The position numbers were made by a program, and so were the translations under genes. Under the pieces are notes generated by a model, which saw nothing but the letters and a program-made list of their open reading frames with translations, was not told the origin of the DNA and searched no databases. Of a stretch of DNA of 64,000 nt, positions 1 through 8,131 are shown in pieces. The stretch comes from Bacteroidia bacterium. Its GTDB lineage: Bacteria > Bacteroidota > Bacteroidia > JADZBD01. The stretch spans positions 1 through 64,000 of the forward strand of contig JADZBD010000009.1 in the NCBI GenBank assembly GCA_020852255.1, given 5' to 3'. Positions within the stretch are counted from its first letter, which is position 1. The number at the start of each line of letters is the position of its first letter.

Positions 1-29
1 ACGTCAGTTCGAGCCTGCCTGATTGACCA
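1..29 (+). tRNA. Possible 3' end of a tRNA cut by the window edge
   Basis: The first bases read like a T-arm (loop TTCGAGC closed by GTCAG and CTGCC, one mismatch) followed by an acceptor-like strand ending in CCA. The 5' half lies outside the window, so neither cloverleaf nor anticodon can be checked. A terminator follows at 86-115, which suits a stable RNA transcript. The T-stem mismatch and the uncertain discriminator base keep this tentative; it could be chance. Confidence 0.25.
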
Positions 30-76
30 TGTCAAGCAGGTCTGGCCCCTATCCGCCTTCGGCGGCATAGGCAGGC
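13..76. repeat. REP-like imperfect palindrome
   Basis: The outer arms GCCTGCCT (13-20) and AGGCAGGC (69-76) are exact reverse complements. Inside them CCTATCCGCC, TTC, GGCGGCATAGG forms a second near-perfect hairpin (48-70). Intergenic GC-rich palindromes of this kind are common as dispersed repeats in Bacteroidota genomes. Only one copy is visible here, so repeat status is inferred from shape. Confidence 0.4.
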
Positions 77-85
77 CCGCTACTT

Positions 86-115
86 AGCCCAAAGAGAAAT
101 CTTTGGGCTTTTTTG
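86..115 (+). terminator. Intrinsic terminator
   Basis: A perfect 9-bp stem AGCCCAAAG / CTTTGGGCT with a 6-nt loop is followed directly by a T run (110-114). It would end a transcript entering from the left, possibly a tRNA, and isolates the gene at 208. Confidence 0.75.
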
Positions 116-170
116 TTGAGCTCATATCAGAAGTATTATTTCTTAATACCCCAAAGGCAACCCTTCGTAA

Positions 171-184
171 AAAAGACGTCTTTT
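171..184. promoter_or_regulatory. 14-bp perfect palindrome, operator-like
   Basis: AAAAGACGTCTTTT is a perfect palindrome centred about 30 bp upstream of the ATG at 208. Its position fits a dimeric regulator site or a short mRNA hairpin. No regulator can be named. Confidence 0.3.
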
Positions 185-207
185 CTGCAACCAACCAACA
201 AATACAA

Positions 208-1683
208 ATGAAAAAAGCATTGGTTCGCATACTCACACTCCTCTTACCCTGCCTGTTCACTTCGCCAGCAAACGCCACCCACGTTGTTGGCGGCCAGATT
301 GAATATACCTGGCTTTCTGGTATGGACTATGAATTCCAGGTGACTTTCTACCGCGACTGTAATCCCGGAAATGCGTCTATGCCGCTCAGCACCACGCTTT
401 GTTTTTTCGACAAGGTTACCAATATCCAGTATTCTACCCTCACCCTGAATATTGTGAATGATGATACCCTTTCACTCGGCGATGCCTGCTATACTCCTAC
501 TGGTCTTTGTGTTGAAAGAGGCGTGTTCAAGGGAACGATTACTATGACGGCCAATCCTAACGGCTATTATATCATTTACTCTCTTTGTTGCAGAAATAAC
601 ATCATCACCAATATTTCAAATCCCGGCTCCGTGGGGATGACATGGTATGCCGAAATGCCTGATCCGGCACTGCAGAACAGTTCGCCGAAATTCGGCTCCT
701 ACCCGAATGCCTATCTGTGCAACAGCGTGAACAACCTTCAGGATTTGTCAGCCAACGATGTCAATGGTGATGTGCTTACCTACTCCATCGTTGATCCATG
801 GGACGATAACGGCTGCGTTGCAGCACCTTATCCGGTAGTGCCATATGCCCCCGGTTATTCTCTCGCTAATCTCCTTGGAGGCACCAGTACGCTTTCCATC
901 AATCCCACCACCGGCATGCTCAGCGCATACCCTGTGAACGCAGGTGTTTTTGTTATCTCAATACGCGTGGAAGAATACCGGAACAACGTGAAGATCGGGG
1001 AAATCAGACGCGATATGCAGTACTCGGTACTCAACTGCACCACCGGCAGTACTCCTGTACTTTCCCTCAACCAGCCAAACATAGTGGATACCATTATTGG
1101 CGGAAAAAATCATTGCTTCCAGGTTAAGCTGAACGCAATCAACGTATCTGGAGCAGATCTTCTCACACTCATCGGTGCTTCTCCTGAACTGGCATCTCCT
1201 TCCGAAAATCTTCCCACCGTTACCTTCGTTTACGATACCACCCGTACGCCCGATTCCATTATCGCCAATGTGTGTGTTAATGCTCCCTGCCACTCCATTC
1301 GCACGAACCCCTATTATGTAACATACTATGGAATTGATTCCTCCTGTGCCGGTATAGACACCGCGATGATATTGTATACCTTCTATGTCGTTCCGCCCGG
1401 GGATCTCGAAAATCCTCCCAATATTATTACTCCCAACGGTGATGCACTAAACGACTTTTTCTCACTCACAAAGGAAAACGATTTGTGCTTCGATCATTTC
1501 AATATTGATATTTATAACCGCTGGGGTAATCATATTTACGAATCAGAAGACTATGCCTTCCGGTGGGACGGAAAGACTAAGACGGGGAATAATGTCTCCA
1601 ATGGCGTTTATTATTATATCATCAATGCCGGCTTCATGGAGAATACATACCAATTCACTGGGTTTGTCCATGTAAATCAATAA
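208..1683 (+). CDS. T9SS type-B sorted surface protein (gliding-motility C-terminal domain)
   Basis: This is a 491-residue exported protein. Residues 1-23 form a signal peptide ending in PANA, followed by THVVGG. The middle is a Cys-rich beta-rich region of unknown function, including YRDC and CCRNN motifs. The last ~85 residues are a CHU_C/gliding-motility-associated domain: ITPNGD, then IYNRWGN, then NGVYYYII. This domain type directs export by the type IX secretion system and surface attachment. The frame is open further upstream to 103, but ATG 208 gives a clean signal peptide and follows a 14-bp palindrome (171-184). The protein at 8132 is a paralogue, sharing ATH(V/I)VGG, YRDC, CCRN and the VEEYRN/VEEWRN motif. 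Export and family are well supported; the ligand or role is unknown. Confidence 0.88.
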   Translation: MKKALVRILTLLLPCLFTSPANATHVVGGQIEYTWLSGMDYEFQVTFYRDCNPGNASMPLSTTLCFFDKVTNIQYSTLTLNIVNDDTLSLGDACYTPTGLCVERGVFKGTITMTANPNGYYIIYSLCCRNNIITNISNPGSVGMTWYAEMPDPALQNSSPKFGSYPNAYLCNSVNNLQDLSANDVNGDVLTYSIVDPWDDNGCVAAPYPVVPYAPGYSLANLLGGTSTLSINPTTGMLSAYPVNAGVFVISIRVEEYRNNVKIGEIRRDMQYSVLNCTTGSTPVLSLNQPNIVDTIIGGKNHCFQVKLNAINVSGADLLTLIGASPELASPSENLPTVTFVYDTTRTPDSIIANVCVNAPCHSIRTNPYYVTYYGIDSSCAGIDTAMILYTFYVVPPGDLENPPNIITPNGDALNDFFSLTKENDLCFDHFNIDIYNRWGNHIYESEDYAFRWDGKTKTGNNVSNGVYYYIINAGFMENTYQFTGFVHVNQ

Positions 1684-1726
1684 TTTCCCCTGCCCCTCAC
1701 AGCGCTCAGGGCTTAAACAGAATTCT

Positions 1727-1734
1727 TACCTTCG
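1727..1734 (+). promoter_or_regulatory. -7 promoter element for the histidine kinase
   Basis: TACCTTCG matches the Bacteroidota -7 consensus TAnnTTTG at 7 of 8 positions. It would start transcription near 1738, about 15 nt before the GTG at 1754. No clear -33 element is seen. Confidence 0.35.
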
Positions 1735-1753
1735 TGTAAGGAAAACCCCTGTT

Positions 1754-2719
1754 GTGTCCTCCCGTACCCTTTTTATTTTCTACATCCTTGTTGGCTACAT
1801 ACTGATTCAGTTGGGCTGGTGGGCCTGGTTACTAACCGACCTGAACCAGGAAATTTACCTTCTGAAGAATGAGGTTAACCTGCTCACTGCAGGATCTCCA
1901 TCTGAAACCATGAAGCAGGGAAATGAACTGCTGACCCGCCTCCATTCAAAACAACGTATGATCCTTGGGGAAGGACTGGTATTTCTGACTTTTCTTGCGG
2001 CAGGGATTGTGATTACCCGAAGGAGTATTCTTAAAGAAAGAAAACTTGCGGAACAACAGCGAAATTTCCTGCTCTCGGTAACTCATGAACTGCGTACCCC
2101 TATTGCATCCCTTAAACTGCAACTGGAAACCATTCAAAAAAGGGAATTGGATCAGCACAAGAAAAAAGAACTGCTGCAATCCTGTTTACATGATACAGAC
2201 CGGCTGAATGCCCTGGTTGAGAATATTCTAACAGCCACGGCCATTGACCAGAAGGAATTCTGCCTTCAAAGAAGGGAAGCTGATCTCTCTGCCTACCTGA
2301 ACGAATTAGTGGAAAAATCACTCCGTGCTCTTGCACCGTCTCAGTCGGTAACTATCCGGGTCGAGTCCGGGATCCGGTTCTCCTTTGACGAAATGGCCAT
2401 TGCGTCTATTGTGAATAACCTGCTGGAAAACGCAGTAAAATATTCTCCCCCTGAAGGGATCATCGTGATCACACTTAAAACTATTAACGGGGAGCCTGAA
2501 CTGAGTGTCAGTGATCAGGGCCCCGGAATACCTGACCCGGAAAAAGAGCGGATATTCGAGCGCTTCTACCGCGGCGGCAATGAAAATACGCGTAAGGCAC
2601 GGGGAACAGGCCTGGGTTTGTTCATTGTAAAGTTTCTGGTAATGCAGCATAACGGCAGTATACGCCTGATGGATAATTCACCGGCAGGCTGTATCTTTAC
2701 TGTACGTTTCAGAAAATGA
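1754..2719 (+). CDS. Membrane sensor histidine kinase
   Basis: This is a 321-residue inner-membrane two-component kinase. There are two transmembrane segments, ~residues 6-28 and ~70-88, flanking a short ~40-residue periplasmic loop. No HAMP domain fits in the short linker. The HisKA H-box SVTHELRTP carries the phosphoacceptor His111. The HATPase domain shows the N box (NNLLENAVKYSP), G1 (DQGPGIP), F box (IFERFYRG) and G2 (GTGLGLF). The start is GTG at 1754, placing the first helix at the N-terminus. No response regulator is adjacent, so this is an orphan kinase. Its stop codon overlaps the start of gpmI (ATGA at 2716-2719), implying one transcript and coupled translation. The signal sensed is unknown. 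Confidence 0.92.
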   Translation: MSSRTLFIFYILVGYILIQLGWWAWLLTDLNQEIYLLKNEVNLLTAGSPSETMKQGNELLTRLHSKQRMILGEGLVFLTFLAAGIVITRRSILKERKLAEQQRNFLLSVTHELRTPIASLKLQLETIQKRELDQHKKKELLQSCLHDTDRLNALVENILTATAIDQKEFCLQRREADLSAYLNELVEKSLRALAPSQSVTIRVESGIRFSFDEMAIASIVNNLLENAVKYSPPEGIIVITLKTINGEPELSVSDQGPGIPDPEKERIFERFYRGGNENTRKARGTGLGLFIVKFLVMQHNGSIRLMDNSPAGCIFTVRFRK

Positions 2720-4221
2720 AAAAAGCAACCCTTATAGTGCTTGACGGCTGGGGGAAAGGAGATGGTTCCCGCTCGGATGCAATAGCACATTCCAACGTTC
2801 CTTTTTTCCGGCATCTGATGAAATCATACCCCTCGTCTACATTGCTTACCTACGGTGAACACGTGGGACTACCGGACGGACAAATGGGTAATTCAGAGGT
2901 GGGTCATATGAATATCGGAGCTGGCAGAGTGGTTTATCAGGAACTGGCTAGGATTGATAAAGACATTCGCGACAAACACTTTTTTAAAAACCCTTTGCTT
3001 CTTTCCGCCTTCCGTCATGCTATAGAAAAAAAGAAAAACATACATCTGTTAGGACTTGTAAGTGACGGCGGAGTGCATTCACATATTCATCACCTGAAAG
3101 CCCTTTGTGACCTTGGAAAAGAACTCGCTGTTAATCAACTCTATATTCACGCGTTTACCGACGGCAGAGATACGGATCCAAGAAGCGGTCTGGGCTTTAT
3201 CTCTGACCTTGAAAATCACCTGAAAAAATCTGTTGGCACCATTGCTTCTGTTTGCGGAAGATATTACGCGATGGACCGTGATAAAAGATGGGAGCGGGTA
3301 AAAGCTGCTTACGACCTCCTTACTGCCGGCAAGGGTGATCTGTTCAACTCAGCTTCTGAAGGCATACAGGCTTCGTACGCTCATGAAGTAACGGATGAGT
3401 TTATCCGGCCAATTAAGATCAACGGAACGCCCTCCATTATGGAAGGTGATGTGGTCATTTGTTTTAATTTCCGCACCGACCGTTGCCGTGAAATTACCAC
3501 CGTACTCACACAGAAGGATATGCCGGAGCATGGTATGAGGACCCTACCGCTTCACTACACCACGTTTACCCGTTACGACGAATCGTTCCGCAACATTCAT
3601 GTTGTATATGAGAAGGAGAATCTAAGTCTTCCCCTGGGTGAGGTGCTTGCCAACAAGGGAAAAACCCAGCTTCGCATTGCGGAAACAGAAAAATATCCTC
3701 ACGTTACGTTCTTCTTCAACGGAGGAAGGGAAGAACCCTTTCCCGGTGAGAAACGGATCATGATTCCTTCACCGAAAGTAGCTACCTATGATCTGCAGCC
3801 CGAAATGTCGGCAAAGGAAGTTACGGATGCTGTTCTGAATGTGATGAGTGAAGGTAAAACAGATTTCATTTGTTTAAATTTTGCCAACCCGGATATGATC
3901 GGACACACCGGTGTATATTCTGCTGTACAAAAAGCACTTGAAACGGTGGATACCTGTCTTCAAAAAGTAGTGACTGCCGGAATGCAGGCTGGCTATTCCT
4001 TCATCGTACTCGCTGATCACGGGAACGCCGATTATATGATCAATGCTGACGGCACACCCAATACAGCGCATTCCATGAATCCGGTACCTTGCATATTAAT
4101 TGATGAACGCTACCAGTCTATTCAAAACGGGAAATTAGGAGATATCGCCCCTACCCTTCTTACGATGATGGGAATTCCTGTTCCGGCGGAGATGACCGGA
4201 AATGTTTTACTTGGTCGTTGA
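2716..4221 (+). CDS. gpmI: 2,3-bisphosphoglycerate-independent phosphoglycerate mutase
   Basis: This 501-residue cytosolic enzyme interconverts 3- and 2-phosphoglycerate in glycolysis and gluconeogenesis through a phosphoserine intermediate with two Mn2+ ions. Visible motifs are VLDGWG (residues 8-13, metal Asp10), the active-site segment GQMGNSEVGHMN with nucleophile Ser60, SDGGVHSH, TDGRDTDP, and the C-terminal metal site ADHGNAD. Length is normal for the family. The start overlaps the upstream kinase stop by four bases. The 3' end overlaps the convergent sortilin-like gene by 15 bp, with no terminator visible between them. Confidence 0.97.
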   Translation: MKKATLIVLDGWGKGDGSRSDAIAHSNVPFFRHLMKSYPSSTLLTYGEHVGLPDGQMGNSEVGHMNIGAGRVVYQELARIDKDIRDKHFFKNPLLLSAFRHAIEKKKNIHLLGLVSDGGVHSHIHHLKALCDLGKELAVNQLYIHAFTDGRDTDPRSGLGFISDLENHLKKSVGTIASVCGRYYAMDRDKRWERVKAAYDLLTAGKGDLFNSASEGIQASYAHEVTDEFIRPIKINGTPSIMEGDVVICFNFRTDRCREITTVLTQKDMPEHGMRTLPLHYTTFTRYDESFRNIHVVYEKENLSLPLGEVLANKGKTQLRIAETEKYPHVTFFFNGGREEPFPGEKRIMIPSPKVATYDLQPEMSAKEVTDAVLNVMSEGKTDFICLNFANPDMIGHTGVYSAVQKALETVDTCLQKVVTAGMQAGYSFIVLADHGNADYMINADGTPNTAHSMNPVPCILIDERYQSIQNGKLGDIAPTLLTMMGIPVPAEMTGNVLLGR

Positions 4222-7200
4222 CTGGGAATCCCACTCTTCTCTGCCCAGGATCACAATACCTTCCATCTTTCTTCCGGTAAGAAGGTCGTTAAAAGTCTTT
4301 ACATCGCTTTGAAAAATCTTCTCAGCCGCAGCCTTAGCATCTGCGTATTCCTTCTGCAGTGCAGCAAACCGGTCGTATTGCGAACGCGTTGGCTTACCTT
4401 CAAAAGACACCACCCCGTAATAGAGGTCCGAAATCTTCTCTCTCAGCTTCTCCTCTCCTGTAATATTTGTTCCCTCAATGGAGGCCACGAGGGTTTGATA
4501 CAGCGCGTCTACCTTCCGGATCAGTGCATCCGCAGCCGCTACTACTTTTTTGTCTGCCGTGGCATTTTTTCTCGAAGTGGCCACATCCTTTATTTTGTTC
4601 AGTTGTGAAGCCAAAAAAGCCAAATTCTCCTGCATTTCAAAAATCTCCTTCATCAATTTCTGCTGCGCTGCCCTGTCTTCCGCAGTATAATAGGATTGAG
4701 GGTCGTAACCAAGAGTTATCTTCTGTTCAATCTGTTTTTCCCCCTTGATCAGACGCACAGTGTATTCACCGGAAGGGATCAGCGGACCCGTAAACCCTGA
4801 AAAATCCAGTTTCACACCCTTCGCTACACGAGGCGGCTTCATCCGCATATCCCAGGATACAACGTTCAATCCTCGTCTCTTTGACCCCGGAACAGCGCCT
4901 ATTTTCTTACCCGAAGCATCGTAGAACTCAACACGTACATCCCCTTTCATTACACGATCTTTCAGGTAATAGCAGATGACCAATTCTTCGGAACTGTTGG
5001 ATCCTGCATACCCTCCGTTAGGGAATGCTGCGCCGTATTTCCCCGATGTAACAAAAGAGGGCCGCGTTGGCAGAAAAGACATTTCACTATTCAGTACTTC
5101 AGGCGTAATAGCCCTCAGTGGTGTGATATCATCAACAATAATGATTCCCCTTCCATGTGTAGCCAGAACCAGATCATGCGTTATGGGATGAATAACAATG
5201 TCTCGTACGGCTACCGGAGGAACATTAGCCTGAAAACGGATCCAGCTTTTACCCAGATCGCGTGACATAAACAATCCCAATTCCGTACCCAGGAACAGCA
5301 ACTCCCGGTTCACGGGATCCTGGCAAATCTTATGAGCAAAGCCGGTCAGATCTTTCGTGCTGATTGCGGCCCAGGTTTGTCCATCGTCAGCACTCATATA
5401 AACGTGGGTGCGCATATCCCCAAGGGCATGATTGTCGAATGTAACAAACACCCTATTCCGGTCAAAAGATGAAACCTCCACAGAGCTAACCCAGGCATTC
5501 ATCGGAAGTCCCTTGATGTTCGCCACACGGTTGGTCCATGTTTTACCACCATCATGCGTAACCTGAAGATTTCCGTCATCCGTTCCCACCCAGATTGTAT
5601 TCGGATCTCCCGGGGCCTCTTCAATGGTAAAAATTGTACAGTGATTCTCAGCTCCTGAATTATCAACAGATAAACCTCCCGAATTCTCCTGCAGCTGCTT
5701 TTTAGGATTGTTGGTGGTAAGATCCGGAGATATCCGTTCCCAGCTTTCGCCCTTATCCCGTGAGCGGTAAAGATACTGGGCACCAAAATAAATTACCCTT
5801 TTATCATTCGGTGAAGTAAGCACCGGTGTGTTCCAGTTACACCGGAGTTTTGGCTCCCCTGCCAGGGGAAAGGGGCGGATATCACGCGATTCATTCGTCT
5901 TCTTATTATATCTAACGATATATCCGCCCTGGGATTCTGCATAAACAATAGTATGATCTTCGCGGTCAGGCTGCACCCAGAATCCGTCTCCTCCCGCGCA
6001 GTTGGTCCAGTCCTTATTCTCGATTCCTCCTACACTTTGTGAAGGAGCAAACCAGGATCCGTTATCCTGTAAACCACCATATACATTGTAAGGAACCTGA
6101 TCATCCACGCTAACATGATAAAACTGGGACACAGGCAGGTTTTTGAACATCGTCCAGCTGTTTCCGCGATCCATTGACTGATAGACGCCGCCATCCGTTC
6201 CCAGTAAAAGGTGAGAATTATTATTTGGATTGATCCAGATCGCATGGTGATCTGAATGGACCCATCCGCCCTCAAAGGATGCCTCTTTGAACGACTCTCC
6301 TCCATCGGTAGAAATCGACAGATTAAGGGATGGCCGGTAGATGCGTTTCGGGTCCACCGGATCTACTGCAATCACTGAAAAATAGAATGGACGCCAGGTC
6401 ACATTCATCCCTGCACTCTTCTTGGTCCAGCTTTCCCCGCCATCCGTACTGGCATACAAAGCAGTGTTTTTCGATTCCGCAATAGCGTAGAGCTTATTTG
6501 TTTCCGTTGGAGAGACCGCCAGACAAATTCTTCCCAGTACCTGTCCGTCGAACCCATTCTGAATCCTCTTCCATGTTTTGCCCCCGTCCGTGCTTTTGAA
6601 GAGTCCGCTCCCCTTTCCGCCGGATGTAAAGGACCAGGGGGTGCGACGAAACTCCCACATGCTGGCATAAATCACATTCGGATTTTTAGGATCCACAATC
6701 ACGTCTGCACAACCTGTTCTCGTATCTGAGTAAAGTATTTTGTTCCAGGTTTTCCCTTTATCCGATGATTTATAAAGCCCCCGGTGTTTGCTGTCGCTCC
6801 ACAACGGACCCGGTGCCGCTACATACACGATCTCCGGGTTGGAAGGATCCAGAACAATTTTGCTGATATGTTCCGTGGAATCAAGTCCCGACTTTTTCCA
6901 GTTACTTCCACCATCATTGCTTACATACAATCCGGTTCCCACCGAAACACTATTACGCATATTGCTTTCCCCGGTACCCACCCAAATTGTTTCGGGATTT
7001 TTCTGGTCAATCAGGAGTGCGCCAACAGATTGACAATACTTGTCAAAAACCGGTTTAAATGTACTGCCGGCATTGGTAGTTTTCCATACGCCGCCGCCTG
7101 CCGTTCCAACATAAAACAACCTCGGATTTGTACTCACAACGTCTATGGCGGTAATTCGGCCGCTCATTTCCGCGCTTCCTATTTGTCGTGCCTGGTATGA

Positions 7201-7293
7201 ACCCAGCATTGCGGATGTCAGGTTTACCTGCGAATACATTATCCCGGACACCGCCCCGGCTACTATCAGAGTACTAATTAACTTTCTTGTCAT
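4207..7293 (-). CDS. Exported sortilin/VPS10-like BNR-repeat propeller protein
   Basis: This is a 1028-residue secreted or periplasmic protein. The signal peptide is residues 1-20 (ends GIMYSQ). Residues ~30-700 hold many Asp-box/BNR repeats of the form S.DGG.TW (for example STDGGKTWKR, SADDGQTW, SRDKGESW), building a ten-bladed-type propeller as in VPS10/sortilin. A beta-sandwich-like region and a helical, Lys/Ala-rich tail (~840-990) follow. Homologues are often labelled glycosyl hydrolase, but no catalytic evidence is seen here. A TTG codon lies two codons upstream (7299); ATG 7293 is preferred because it begins MTRKLIS directly. It lies 17 nt after the LolA-like gene and is probably co-transcribed. 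No T9SS sorting tail is visible. Confidence 0.85.
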   Translation of the reverse strand: MTRKLISTLIVAGAVSGIMYSQVNLTSAMLGSYQARQIGSAEMSGRITAIDVVSTNPRLFYVGTAGGGVWKTTNAGSTFKPVFDKYCQSVGALLIDQKNPETIWVGTGESNMRNSVSVGTGLYVSNDGGSNWKKSGLDSTEHISKIVLDPSNPEIVYVAAPGPLWSDSKHRGLYKSSDKGKTWNKILYSDTRTGCADVIVDPKNPNVIYASMWEFRRTPWSFTSGGKGSGLFKSTDGGKTWKRIQNGFDGQVLGRICLAVSPTETNKLYAIAESKNTALYASTDGGESWTKKSAGMNVTWRPFYFSVIAVDPVDPKRIYRPSLNLSISTDGGESFKEASFEGGWVHSDHHAIWINPNNNSHLLLGTDGGVYQSMDRGNSWTMFKNLPVSQFYHVSVDDQVPYNVYGGLQDNGSWFAPSQSVGGIENKDWTNCAGGDGFWVQPDREDHTIVYAESQGGYIVRYNKKTNESRDIRPFPLAGEPKLRCNWNTPVLTSPNDKRVIYFGAQYLYRSRDKGESWERISPDLTTNNPKKQLQENSGGLSVDNSGAENHCTIFTIEEAPGDPNTIWVGTDDGNLQVTHDGGKTWTNRVANIKGLPMNAWVSSVEVSSFDRNRVFVTFDNHALGDMRTHVYMSADDGQTWAAISTKDLTGFAHKICQDPVNRELLFLGTELGLFMSRDLGKSWIRFQANVPPVAVRDIVIHPITHDLVLATHGRGIIIVDDITPLRAITPEVLNSEMSFLPTRPSFVTSGKYGAAFPNGGYAGSNSSEELVICYYLKDRVMKGDVRVEFYDASGKKIGAVPGSKRRGLNVVSWDMRMKPPRVAKGVKLDFSGFTGPLIPSGEYTVRLIKGEKQIEQKITLGYDPQSYYTAEDRAAQQKLMKEIFEMQENLAFLASQLNKIKDVATSRKNATADKKVVAAADALIRKVDALYQTLVASIEGTNITGEEKLREKISDLYYGVVSFEGKPTRSQYDRFAALQKEYADAKAAAEKIFQSDVKTFNDLLTGRKMEGIVILGREEWDSQSTTK

Positions 7294-7310
7294 AAACAAT
7301 GGTTCCTTTA

Positions 7311-8039
7311 TTAATTGCCAACGGGCATCTTAAAATCTTCAGCGGGAAAACTCAGATTGAATTCTACTTTTTCGATCAGGGTTTGCCCCTGCAGTTTCCC
7401 ATCTGCATAGTTATCAATTGACATGGCCACCACCACCCCGCTCACTGTCTGAAAATCGCTGTACTGGGTTTCGCTCTCAATCTCCCTGTCCTCATACTTT
7501 GTCCGGGTAGTGGTCTTAATCAGGTACCATGATTGAGAATCAATGAAAAAATAGGTGACAGAACCACTGGCTTTGGTCAGCATTATTTTGAAGCACTCCA
7601 CCCCGTCCACATCCTCCTTGTCTAGCAGTTCTATCTTCCAGCCTTTTTCAATATAACACAGCAATTCTCCCCCGATACCACCGCTCTCCTGCTGACTTTG
7701 TACCTGCTCATCATTCATTTTTTCTGCCTTCTTCGAACCCTGAAAAGGGTTGATCATCCAGCCGGTCTTTGACGGTGCATCGTAGGCGGTAACCATTTTC
7801 AGTCCCTGCAGTGTTACATCCTGCCGGGTGCTGCCGTCTTTAAGTGTAATCATCACAAACGGGATTTCGAAACTCCCCCATTTCGATTTTCCTGTGGCCT
7901 TCATTGAAGAGAGGGCATTCCAGGCGTCCGCTCCTCCGATGGCTTTCAAGTGATTAGCAACGATCTCCGCAGCGGTTTGCCCTTTTAGTGTCATCAGGGG
8001 AAGGACAAGAATAAGCAGTATTATTTTGAATGTTCTCAT
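7311..8039 (-). CDS. LolA-like exported protein (outer-membrane lipoprotein-sorting fold)
   Basis: This is a 242-residue periplasmic protein. The signal peptide is residues 1-20 (ends LKGQ). The segment AAEIVANHLKAIGGADAWNA and the following half-barrel pattern (MKATGK, FVMITLKDG, INPFQGS, VDGVECFKI, YFFIDSQSWYLIKT) are typical of the Bacteroidota group annotated as outer-membrane lipoprotein-sorting protein. The fold is lipid-binding in LolA/LolB; direct lipoprotein traffic is not shown here. It has its own -7 element at 8056-8063 and leads the two-gene unit with the sortilin-like protein at 4207. Confidence 0.72.
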   Translation of the reverse strand: MRTFKIILLILVLPLMTLKGQTAAEIVANHLKAIGGADAWNALSSMKATGKSKWGSFEIPFVMITLKDGSTRQDVTLQGLKMVTAYDAPSKTGWMINPFQGSKKAEKMNDEQVQSQQESGGIGGELLCYIEKGWKIELLDKEDVDGVECFKIMLTKASGSVTYFFIDSQSWYLIKTTTRTKYEDREIESETQYSDFQTVSGVVVAMSIDNYADGKLQGQTLIEKVEFNLSFPAEDFKMPVGN

Positions 8040-8055
8040 ACGATCTCTTATTGTA

Positions 8056-8063
8056 CAAAAATA
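8056..8063 (-). promoter_or_regulatory. -7 promoter element for the LolA-like gene
   Basis: On the minus strand TATTTTTG is a perfect TAnnTTTG element. Transcription would start near 8052, leaving a leader of about 12 nt before the ATG at 8039. The -33 region is not recognisable. Confidence 0.5.
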
Positions 8064-8131
8064 GCATGCCCCGGCGATCCGGCCCTACCGCTCATCCTTC
8101 AATTAAAACCAAAAAACCTTGCCGGAAACCT

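Noticed and set aside
4207-7293. Glycosyl hydrolase, the label often given to homologues
   Set aside because: Only BNR/VPS10 propeller repeats are visible; no catalytic residues of a hydrolase family can be identified.
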